DNA from: Pseudonocardiales bacterium
GTDB taxonomy: Bacteria > Actinomycetota > Actinomycetes > Mycobacteriales > Jatrophihabitantaceae
Direction: 5' to 3'
DNA length: 6,345 nt
Assembly: GCA_030840415.1 (NCBI GenBank)
Contig: JAVEEO010000457.1
Coordinates: forward strand, 1 to 6,345
Position numbers and translations under genes: made by a program. This document shows positions 1 through 6,345 of this stretch, piece after piece; within the stretch, counting starts at the first letter, position 1; each line of letters begins with the position of its first letter. The notes under the pieces were generated by a model, which saw only the letters and a list, made by a program, of their open reading frames with translations, made no database searches and had not been told where the DNA came from.

Positions 1-625
1 CCGGCTGACCGGCGATCCGGAGCTGAGCCAGATCTTCTACCGGTACATGGGCACCTTCTCCGACATGGCGGCCGGTTACCTGACCAGCAGCGTCGACTTC
101 GGCAGCCTCACCCGGGTGCTGGACGTCGGCGGCGGCGATGCCACCATCGCGGTGGCCGTCGCCCGGGCGTTCCCGCACCTGCGGATCACCATCCTGGAAC
201 TGCCCGGGGTGGTGCCGATCGCGCAGCGGCGGGTCGACGAGGCAGGCCTGTCCGACCGGATCAAGGTGGTCGCGACGGACATGTTCGCCGATCCGTGGCC
301 GGAGGGCCACGACGGTGCGATGTTCGTGCACCAGCTGCAGATCTGGCCGCTGGACCAGGACACCGAGTTGCTGCGCCGCGCGTACGAGGCACTGCCGTCC
401 GGTGCCCGGGTGGTCATCATGAACTCGATGTCGCACGACTCCGGCGACGGGCCGCTGATGGCAGCCCTGGACGCGGCCTACTTCGCCGCGATCCCCGGCG
501 GCGGCATGCTCTACGCCTGGCACAAGTACGAGGAGTGCCTGCGCGCCGCCGGCTTCGGTGGGATCGAGCGGATCAAGCCCACCGGGGCGTGGACCCCGCA
601 CGGCGTCATCACCGCCACGAAGTAA
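1..625 (+). CDS. SAM-dependent methyltransferase, PF00891-like, C-terminal part (5' end off window)
   Basis: The frame is open from base 2 and shows 207 residues to a TAA at 623-625. The ATG at 47 is internal, because 15 family-like residues precede it, so the start and the N-terminal dimerisation domain lie upstream of the window. Visible residues 39-47 (VLDVGGGDA) are the SAM-binding glycine loop, E66 in TILELPG is the usual acidic residue at the end of strand 2, and D93 in ATDMF follows the pattern of this fold. The family transfers a methyl group from SAM to small molecules, mostly phenols, in the cytosol. In typical members the catalytic base is the His of an HDW-type motif near residue 113; here the stretch reads LQIWPLD, with Q113 at that place and H110 three residues earlier. 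The tail has PGGGMLYAW and WTPHGV. From memory these resemble alpha-keto-acid C-methyltransferases (the MppJ / 2-ketoarginine type), so C-methylation is a real alternative. Family is secure; substrate and methylated atom are unknown. It converges on the ATP-grasp gene across a shared hairpin. Confidence 0.88.
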   Translation, partial: RLTGDPELSQIFYRYMGTFSDMAAGYLTSSVDFGSLTRVLDVGGGDATIAVAVARAFPHLRITILELPGVVPIAQRRVDEAGLSDRIKVVATDMFADPWPEGHDGAMFVHQLQIWPLDQDTELLRRAYEALPSGARVVIMNSMSHDSGDGPLMAALDAAYFAAIPGGGMLYAWHKYEECLRAAGFGGIERIKPTGAWTPHGVITATK

Positions 626-662
626 CCGGCCAGCTAAACCCGCAAGGCGGACCTGCAAGGCG

Positions 663-712
663 AAGGCCGGCACGCGGCTCGGGTTGTAGGTACCGAGCCG
701 CGTGCCGGCTTT
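663..712. terminator. Bidirectional intrinsic terminator between convergent genes
   Basis: The arm GCCGGCACGCGGCTCGG (666-682) is repeated as a perfect inverted copy at 693-709, giving a 17-bp stem with a 10-base loop (683-692). One G-T and two A-T pairs extend it to 663-712. It starts 37 bases after the stop of the plus-strand methyltransferase and ends on the stop codon of the minus-strand ATP-grasp gene (711-713), so it can end transcription from both sides. There is no long U-tract, which is common for actinobacterial terminators. Confidence 0.9.
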
Positions 713-2135
713 ACGCTTCTCCCACACCGATGGCGTCCTCCGCCGTGCTCGCTTCTTCCGCCGTACTCGCTTCTTCCAGCGTGCTCGCTTCTTCCACCGT
801 GATGGCGCCGGCAACCGCGTCCAGGATCGAGCGGCACTCCGCCTCACTGCCGGCAGTCGTGATGGCCTGGGCCACCCGGCACTCCCACGAGGTCCGGCGC
901 GGCGGCAGTTTCAGATGCTGGCCGGGAGCTGCCAGCAGGTCGGCCTGCAGCACCTCCGGTGGCAGCAGCTCCGCGGCGATCCGGACCGATGCGACGACCA
1001 GGTCGTGCTCGGGGTAGTAGAAGCGCACCGCGGCGATCCGGCTGGCACTCGGGGTCAGGTCCGGGGCGCTGCCGCAAGCGATGGCGGCGGCAACCTGGCT
1101 CAGGTCGACGCCGGTGGCGAGCTGGCCGAGGTAGGGAATCAGGTCCCCGCCGAGCCGGGCGTTGATCTCGATCACCTTGAACCCGGTTGCGGTGCGCCGC
1201 AGCTCCACGTGGGTCATGCCGGTGGCAAAGCCTACGGCCGAGTGCGCGCGGCTGAGCAGGTCGTGCAGGTCCTCGTCGCGCAGCAGCGGATCCGCCCCGT
1301 CCACGACATGCCCGATCTCCTCGAAGCTCGGGGGGAAGCCGCTCTCCTTGTGCGCGACGGCAAGCGGCACCACCCGGCCGTCGAAGCAGGCACAGTCGAC
1401 GCTGATCTCGGGACCGTCCAGGTACTCCTCGATCAGGACGTCGGCCTCGTACTGCTCGGGCGTCTCGGGCAGGGTGACGGCCCGGGCCCGGTGGTAGGCG
1501 ACGGTCAGGTCGGCCGGCGAGTCGGCCCGGCTGACGCCGAAGGAGGCGGCCAGGTGCCGGGGCTTGAGCACTACCGGGTACCCCAGGCCGGCAGCGACGG
1601 CCACCGCCTCTTCCAGTGACCGCACGGCGACGGAGGCGGCCTGCGCAACGCCCGCCTCGTCCAGCGCCTGCCGGGTGAGGTGCTTGTCGCGGCAGCGCTC
1701 GATCGCCTCGACCGGGCTGGTCGGCAGGCCCAGCGACTCGGCCACTGCCGCCGTCGCGGCAATGCGGGATTCGTCGTAGCAGATCACGCCGGCCACCCGG
1801 TCGGTTCCGTTGCCGCCCAGCAGCTGGTCCAGCCGCTTGGCCTCGGCGATCATCGCGGCCGCGTCGAGGGTGTCGAGGCTGGAGTGCCCGACCAGGTAGG
1901 GCAGCTCCCAGGTGGGCTCCGAGCTGCGGCCCGGGCCGCCGAGGAACAGCCAGAGCCGGTACCGCGGGGCCAGCGAGGCCAGGAAGTACTCCCTGGAACT
2001 GCGGGCGAAACTGGAGACCAGGATCAGGAACGGACGCTCGTCGGCTGCGCCGGTGACCGGTCCCGGCTCAGTCATCGAACTGCTCGCGGCGGGTGCGGGT
2101 GGCATCGGACACTGGTACTCCCGGAGGTTGGTCAT
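711..2135 (-). CDS. ATP-grasp ligase (carboxylate-amine ligase family) with repeat-encoded acidic tail
   Basis: From the ATG at 2135 the protein has 474 residues. ATP-grasp enzymes activate a carboxylate as an acyl phosphate and join it to an amine or similar nucleophile. In order: a pre-ATP-grasp region (about 34-145) with CYDES at 119-123; the CRDKHLTRQAL helix (148-158) that precedes the ATP-grasp domain in such ligases; GYPVVLKPRHLAASFGV (185-201) with ATP-binding K191; the hinge VLIEEYLDG (233-241); and the metal/phosphate site VELRR...VIEINARLGGD (310-331) with E311, E323 and N325. The usual glycine-rich loop reads HLAASFGV, poorer in glycine. The last about 25 residues are TVEEAS-type repeats. 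The start is uncertain: ATGs at 2135, 2105 (GGAG 12 bases upstream) and 2075 all precede the conserved part. The frame stays open to 2291 but would then begin with MPTAS repeats from intergenic tandem DNA, which I consider unlikely. The product could be a dipeptide, amide or other conjugate; the substrate is unknown. The nearby methyltransferases and flavin protein fit specialised metabolism. Confidence 0.88.
   Translation of the reverse strand: MTNLREYQCPMPPAPAASSSMTEPGPVTGAADERPFLILVSSFARSSREYFLASLAPRYRLWLFLGGPGRSSEPTWELPYLVGHSSLDTLDAAAMIAEAKRLDQLLGGNGTDRVAGVICYDESRIAATAAVAESLGLPTSPVEAIERCRDKHLTRQALDEAGVAQAASVAVRSLEEAVAVAAGLGYPVVLKPRHLAASFGVSRADSPADLTVAYHRARAVTLPETPEQYEADVLIEEYLDGPEISVDCACFDGRVVPLAVAHKESGFPPSFEEIGHVVDGADPLLRDEDLHDLLSRAHSAVGFATGMTHVELRRTATGFKVIEINARLGGDLIPYLGQLATGVDLSQVAAAIACGSAPDLTPSASRIAAVRFYYPEHDLVVASVRIAAELLPPEVLQADLLAAPGQHLKLPPRRTSWECRVAQAITTAGSEAECRSILDAVAGAITVEEASTLEEASTAEEASTAEDAIGVGEA
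730..801. repeat. 18-bp tandem repeat inside the 3' end of the ATP-grasp gene
   Basis: Three close copies begin at 748, 766 and 784, each starting CTCGCTTCTTCC and differing only in the last six bases. A degenerate fourth copy occupies 730-747. On the minus strand the unit encodes six residues, giving TVEEAS, TLEEAS, TAEEAS and TAEDAI in series. A unit of 18 bp preserves the frame whatever the copy number, so the tail can lengthen or shorten without damage to the rest of the protein. Confidence 0.9.
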
Positions 2136-2157
2136 CAGGTGCGGCCAGAATCTTGTC

Positions 2158-2163
2158 AGGCTA
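2158..2163 (-). promoter_or_regulatory. Candidate -10 element of the ATP-grasp gene
   Basis: On the minus strand TAGCCT fits the actinobacterial TAnnnT -10 pattern and lies 22 bases before the ATG at 2135, implying a leader of roughly 15 bases. No convincing -35 box or Shine-Dalgarno sequence is visible for that start. The same octamer CTAGCCTG occurs on the opposite strand before the divergent gene, which is the main support. Confidence 0.35.
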
Positions 2164-2181
2164 GACTGCGCCGGGCCAGCA

Positions 2182-2286
2182 TTCGACCGAACCGGCCTCG
2201 ACGCTGCCGGCATCGACGCCGTCGGTATCGACGCCGTCGGCATCGACGCCGTCGGCATCGACGCCGTCGGCATTGACGCTGTCGGC
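2182..2286. repeat. 15-bp tandem repeat array in the divergent intergenic region
   Basis: The consensus is ATCGACGCCGTCGGC. Units begin at 2212 (last base T), 2227, 2242 and 2257 (these three identical), then 2272 with two changes (ATTGACGCTGTCGGC). Degenerate units precede at 2197 (CTCGACGCTGCCGGC) and 2182 (TTCGACCGAACCGGC), and the pattern fades after 2286. That makes about seven units with a homogeneous core and decayed edges, typical of slippage-driven growth. The array lies between the starts of two divergent genes. It is open in several frames (GIDAV repeats on plus, MPTAS on minus) only because 15 is a multiple of three; I see no start codon in the plus frame that would make it part of the flavin protein. 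Confidence 0.93.
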
Positions 2287-2336
2287 ATCAACCTCGGCGC
2301 GACCGTCGGTCGAGGGCGGCGGGACGCGCCGGCCGC

Positions 2337-2342
2337 TAGCCT
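2337..2342 (+). promoter_or_regulatory. Candidate -10 element for a leaderless flavin-protein mRNA
   Basis: TAGCCT fits the TAnnnT -10 pattern and ends 7 bases before the GTG at 2350. Transcription would then begin at or beside the G of that GTG, which is the arrangement of leaderless actinobacterial genes. A clear -35 box is not visible. The octamer CTAGCCTG containing it (2336-2343) matches the one before the divergent ATP-grasp gene. Confidence 0.45.
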
Positions 2343-2349
2343 GGGCCGG

Positions 2350-3294
2350 GTGATACCGATGACGGGACCTTCGTCTTCTGCTGGCAGCGGCTTTCACGAC
2401 GGCGAGCTCGCGGTGCAGCAGCGCGCCGGTGTCGACATCGCGGCGGCCCGGTTGGCGGGCATGCTGCGGCCTGCGGACCTGCGCGGCGGGGCGAGTCAGT
2501 TCCTGGCCGAGCGCACCTTTGCCGCCATTACCGCGCGGGACTCGGCAGGCCGGCTGTGGATCTCCGCGCTGACCGGCGCCGCCGGCTTCCTGCAGGCCCG
2601 GGGCGCCAGCCTGCTGGTGATCTCGGCCGTCCCCGTGGCCGGTGATCCACTGCACCGGCTCGATGCCGACCAGCCGGTCGGGCTGCTGGCCGTCGACTTC
2701 GCCACCCGACGCCGCTTCCGGATGAACGGGACCCTGATGTCCGTCGGCGCCGCCGGGCTGGAGATCTGGGTCGACCAGGCGTACGGCAACTGCCCGCAAT
2801 ACATCCAGCGACGCAGCCTCGGTCCGGTCGGCCCGATCGCCGATGCGGCACCGCGCCGGGGCAGCGCGCTCACCCCGGTCGATGCCGCGCTGATCGAGCG
2901 AGCCGACACCTTCCTGCTCGGAACAACCCATCCGCAGCGGGGCAATGACGCCTCGCACCGCGGCGGCAGCCCCGGCTTCGTCCGGGTCGAGCGGGACGCC
3001 GGCACCCTGTGGTGGCCCGACTATCCCGGCAACAACATGTTCAACAGTCTCGGCAACCTGGTCTCCGACGAGACCGCGGCGTTGCTGTTCGCCGATTTCG
3101 TCACCGGGCACACCCTGCACCTGTCCGGTACCGCCACCCTCGGCTGGACGGCGCCGGGCTCCCCCGGCGATGACGGCGGCACCGGCCGGCGCATCCAGTT
3201 CCGTCCCGAGCGCATCGTGGCGGGCAGCCTGCTCGGGGCGCGCGCCGAGGGAGTCGGCTACTCCCCCGCGAACCCGCCGCTGACACCGAGCTGA
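2350..3294 (+). CDS. Pyridoxamine 5'-phosphate oxidase-fold flavin/nucleotide-binding protein
   Basis: The product has 314 residues from the GTG at 2350. An ATG at 2359 is the alternative start, and no ATG, GTG or TTG lies in frame between 2131 and 2350. Members of this family (COG3576-like split-barrel proteins) bind FMN or a related nucleotide and are presumed cytosolic oxidoreductases; their substrates are mostly unknown. Recognisable family stretches are FHDGELAVQQRAG (15-27), an N-terminal split-barrel strand region RLWISALTGAAGFL (68-81), YGNCPQYIQRR (145-155) and the strongly conserved WWPDYPGNNMFNSLGNL (221-237). Length is normal for a stand-alone member; in other proteins a similar unit is fused to ferredoxin-reductase modules, but no such module is present here. 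It is transcribed divergently from the ATP-grasp gene across the 15-bp repeats, and the two may be co-regulated. I am confident of the fold, not of the reaction. Confidence 0.87.
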   Translation: MIPMTGPSSSAGSGFHDGELAVQQRAGVDIAAARLAGMLRPADLRGGASQFLAERTFAAITARDSAGRLWISALTGAAGFLQARGASLLVISAVPVAGDPLHRLDADQPVGLLAVDFATRRRFRMNGTLMSVGAAGLEIWVDQAYGNCPQYIQRRSLGPVGPIADAAPRRGSALTPVDAALIERADTFLLGTTHPQRGNDASHRGGSPGFVRVERDAGTLWWPDYPGNNMFNSLGNLVSDETAALLFADFVTGHTLHLSGTATLGWTAPGSPGDDGGTGRRIQFRPERIVAGSLLGARAEGVGYSPANPPLTPS

Positions 3295-3331
3295 CCTGCC
3301 TCAATGCCCTGGTTTCACCACACAGGAGCGG

Positions 3332-3337
3332 TAATCT
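3332..3337 (+). promoter_or_regulatory. Candidate -10 element upstream of the second methyltransferase
   Basis: TAATCT matches TAnnnT and lies 78 bases before the GTG at 3416, which would leave a leader of about 70 bases containing the dyad at 3376-3389. No good -35 box is visible. The gene could equally be read through from the flavin-protein gene, because the 121-base gap shows no clear terminator. Confidence 0.25.
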
Positions 3338-3375
3338 AGCGGCGCAACATCCATTTCCGGTTTCCAGTTCGTGAC

Positions 3376-3389
3376 GTCAGGTCCCTGAC
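3376..3389. promoter_or_regulatory. 6-2-6 dyad, possible operator
   Basis: GTCAGG-TC-CCTGAC is a perfect inverted repeat with a two-base spacer. The spacer is too short for a good RNA hairpin but suits a dimeric DNA-binding repressor. It sits 26 bases upstream of the methyltransferase start and downstream of the candidate -10, where a bound repressor would block elongation. A chance origin cannot be excluded for a dyad of this size. Confidence 0.3.
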
Positions 3390-3415
3390 AGACCATCTAC
3401 CCGGAAGCGACTGCC

Positions 3416-4102
3416 GTGCCCGCTGACTCCGCGCCGACCTCGTCCCGGCAGTTCTGGGATGCGGCCGCCCGGGAGAATGCCGCCTGGTACGTCGCCACCG
3501 GCTATACCTCCGAGACCCCGGAGTTCTTCGCCCAGGGAGCCCGCGAGACCGATCACTTCCTCCAGTTCTGCGGCATCGGCATCCGGCCCACCGATCGGGT
3601 GCTGGAGATCGGCTGCGGCGTCGGACGTATGACGAGGCGGTTGAGCGAACTCGCCGGCAGCCTGGTCGCCGCCGATGTCAGCCGGGAGATGCTCGAGCGG
3701 GCTCGGCAAAATGTCGGCGATCGCGGCACCGTGGAGTACCTGCTGGTGCCGGGGAACGGCGCGCTGCCGCTTTCCGACGACAGTGTCGACGTGGTGTTCT
3801 CCTACATCACCCTGCAGCACGTACCCAATCAGGTCGACCAACTGCGCTACCTGCACGAGTCGGCTCGGGTCCTGAGGCCGGGTGGCCGACTGGCTGTCCA
3901 GGTCCGGGGTGACACGCCCCGTGCCATCGCCCTCGACTGGCTCGGTCACCTGCGGCACCTGCTGCGCGGACGGCAGACCCTGCGGCCGGAATGGCGTGGC
4001 AGCCGGCTCAGCGACGCCGCGATCGCCGGGGCCTTCGACTACTCCGCCGGCCTGAAGGTGTGCCGGCTGGGGGCCCGCCATCGCTGGGTGATCCTGGGTT
4101 GA
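3416..4102 (+). CDS. Class I SAM-dependent methyltransferase (Methyltransf_11-like)
   Basis: The 228-residue product starts at the GTG at 3416, preceded by GGAAG eight bases upstream, a normal ribosome binding site. The Rossmann methyltransferase core is complete: motif I VLEIGCGVGRMTRRL (62-76) binds SAM, D88 in AADVS ends strand 2 and should hold the ribose hydroxyls, LPLSDDSVDVVFSYITLQHV (117-136) carries the acidic strand 4 and motif after it, and VLRPGGRLAVQV (152-163) is the post-core strand. The N-terminal FWDAAARENAAWYVATG...FFAQGARETDHFL (13-49) is the helical lid often seen in actinobacterial members annotated only as class I methyltransferases. The region after 165, which would shape the substrate pocket, is basic and unfamiliar. 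It follows the flavin-protein gene on the same strand after 121 bases. Acceptor unknown; small molecule, lipid or sugar are all possible. Confidence 0.9.
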   Translation: MPADSAPTSSRQFWDAAARENAAWYVATGYTSETPEFFAQGARETDHFLQFCGIGIRPTDRVLEIGCGVGRMTRRLSELAGSLVAADVSREMLERARQNVGDRGTVEYLLVPGNGALPLSDDSVDVVFSYITLQHVPNQVDQLRYLHESARVLRPGGRLAVQVRGDTPRAIALDWLGHLRHLLRGRQTLRPEWRGSRLSDAAIAGAFDYSAGLKVCRLGARHRWVILG

Positions 4103-4409
4103 GTGCTCAGCGTCCGAGCCCGGTCACGGCGCGGCGATGGCTGGGTGGTCCGGGCGCCGCAGGTATCAGGGCGCTGCCGCGATGCTCTCCCGTCAGTCGC
4201 GGTCATGCCCCTGTTCGTCGCCCAGGCCGAGACCGTGTGCGTCCCGCCACGGAGTAGCTGGGGCAGTCGATGATCAAGCTCTCAACGAGATGCGCCTCAA
4301 ACACAGTGGTGGAACTGCCAAGCGTTCCTCAAGACTTCCATCACGCGGCTGGCGCCCCAGGCGCTGCGCTATTGCCCGGCCACCACCGGAAAGGTCCAGG
4401 TCGAGATGC
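4103..4409. other. Convergent intergenic gap without a recognisable gene
   Basis: These 307 bases separate the plus-strand methyltransferase from the minus-strand trxC. A GTG directly after the methyltransferase stop opens a 56-codon frame (4103-4273) with no ribosome binding site and no recognisable residues. The same frame reopens after its stop with a stretch containing WWNCQAFLKTSITRLAP, which I cannot assign. The only terminator-like structures are weak: CCGCGA at 4177-4182 pairs with TCGCGG at 4197-4202 over a 14-base loop, and short GC dyads occur around 4349-4361. GC content is 42 of 60 in 4201-4260 and 33 of 60 in 4261-4320. The gap most likely holds decayed or non-coding sequence. 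Confidence 0.6.
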
Positions 4410-4846
4410 TCAGGGAGCCAGTGCGCTGTCCATCCACGCGCGCAGCCTGTCGACGGGGACGGCTCCGATCTGGCGCGCGACGACCTGCCCGTTCCGCATG
4501 ATCAGCAAGGTCGGAATGGATTGAACCTCGAAACGCCTGGACAGGGATGGTGCGATGTCGGCGTTGACCTTCACCAGCTTCAGACTGCCGGCCTTCTCAG
4601 TGGCCAGTTGTTCCAGCGCCGGGCTGACCATCCGACACGGACCGCACCACGGAGCCCAGATGTCGACCAGGACCGGGATCGTCGCGGCCTCGACGACTTC
4701 GGCGAAGGTGTTGTCGTCGGCCTCCACCATCCATGGCAGCTCCGAGTGACACTTGCCGCATCGAGGGTTGCCGTTCGCGGCCGCGGGCACTCGGTTCTTG
4801 GTGCCGCACACTGGACACACGACGATGGTTCCATTTTTGATACTGG

Positions 4847-4850
<4 letters not shown>
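4410..4850 (-). CDS. trxC: Thioredoxin 2 (TrxC) with N-terminal zinc-finger
   Basis: The 146-residue protein has the two-part build of thioredoxin 2. An N-terminal zinc-binding motif is formed by C12-P-V-C15 and C31-G-K-C34, and the thioredoxin domain (about 40-146) has buried D63, the active site W68-C69-G70-P71-C72 and the cis-proline in SIPT (P113). It reduces protein disulfides in the cytosol, normally recharged by thioredoxin reductase; in characterised relatives the zinc centre is redox-sensitive and tunes activity under oxidative stress. The ATG at 4850 overlaps the clpB stop as ATGA, and GGTGGGG lies 7 bases upstream inside clpB, so translation is probably coupled to clpB. All key residues are present and the length is that expected. 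Its promoter must be the clpB one, outside the window. The pairing suggests thiol repair of proteins recovered from aggregates, which is inference. Confidence 0.95.

Positions 4851-6345
<1,495 letters not shown>

Noticed and set aside
642..662. A direct repeat GCAAGGCG at 642-649 and 655-662 before the terminator
   Set aside because: Two 8-base copies 13 bases apart are too short to separate from chance in this composition.
2182..2286. A CRISPR array or integration site for the 15-bp repeats
   Set aside because: The units are directly adjacent with no spacers, far shorter than CRISPR repeats, and there is no integrase or cas gene in view.
1912..2349. An N-terminal extension of the flavin protein, giving a 460-residue protein with GIDAV repeats
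   Set aside because: The frame overlaps the conserved ATP-grasp gene on the other strand, has no ATG, GTG or TTG between 2131 and 2350, and the repeats are intergenic tandem DNA that is open by virtue of its 15-bp period.
2161..3120. A long minus-strand frame with GVDAD repeats opposite the flavin protein
   Set aside because: It is antisense to a protein with clear family motifs and has the Arg/Gly/Pro-rich composition of a shadow frame in GC-rich DNA.
3377..4081. A 234-codon minus-strand frame opposite the second methyltransferase
   Set aside because: The plus strand encodes complete SAM-binding motifs with a good ribosome binding site; the minus frame has no recognisable motif.
4274..4420. 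A possible decayed transposase or other pseudogene in the gap, from the frame containing WWNCQAFLKTSITRLAP
   Set aside because: There is no start codon, no recognisable catalytic motif, no terminal inverted repeats and no target duplication. Only a database search of this translated stretch could revive the idea.

Overview
The window looks like chromosomal DNA of a high-GC actinobacterium. The genes in the left two thirds are strongly G/C-biased at third positions (48 of 60 bases are G or C in 2401-2460), some starts are GTG, one gene appears leaderless, and the terminator is a long GC hairpin without a U-tract. I cannot name the genus from sequence alone.

Layout, left to right. (1) 1-625, plus strand: the 3' part of a SAM-dependent methyltransferase of the O-methyltransferase (PF00891) fold. 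(2) 663-712: a perfect 17-bp hairpin that closes this gene and the convergent gene that follows. (3) 711-2135, minus strand: an ATP-grasp ligase with an acidic hexapeptide-repeat tail encoded by 18-bp tandem repeats. (4) 2136-2349: a divergent intergenic region holding about seven 15-bp tandem repeats, with the octamer CTAGCCTG at each end in opposite orientation. (5) 2350-3294, plus: a pyridoxamine-phosphate-oxidase-fold flavin/nucleotide-binding protein, probably leaderless. (6) 3416-4102, plus: a second class I SAM methyltransferase, with a small dyad upstream. (7) 4103-4409: a non-coding convergent gap where GC content starts to fall. (8) 4410-4850 and 4847 to beyond the right edge, minus: trxC (thioredoxin 2 with an N-terminal zinc finger) overlapping the end of clpB by ATGA, at visibly lower GC.

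The left part (methyltransferase, ATP-grasp ligase, flavin protein, methyltransferase) has the content expected at the edge of a small-molecule or peptide-tailoring locus, but no assembly-line or precursor-peptide gene is visible, so no product can be named. The right part is a protein-quality-control pair: ClpB rescues aggregated proteins and thioredoxin 2 reduces disulfides, and the stop/start overlap implies coordinated production. The two parts appear functionally unrelated and meet tail to tail in the gap at 4103-4409.

The features most worth a second look are the repeat-filled divergent promoter region, the repeat-encoded acidic tail of the ligase, and the methyltransferase that lacks the usual catalytic histidine. 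I see no RNA genes, CRISPR array or intact mobile element.
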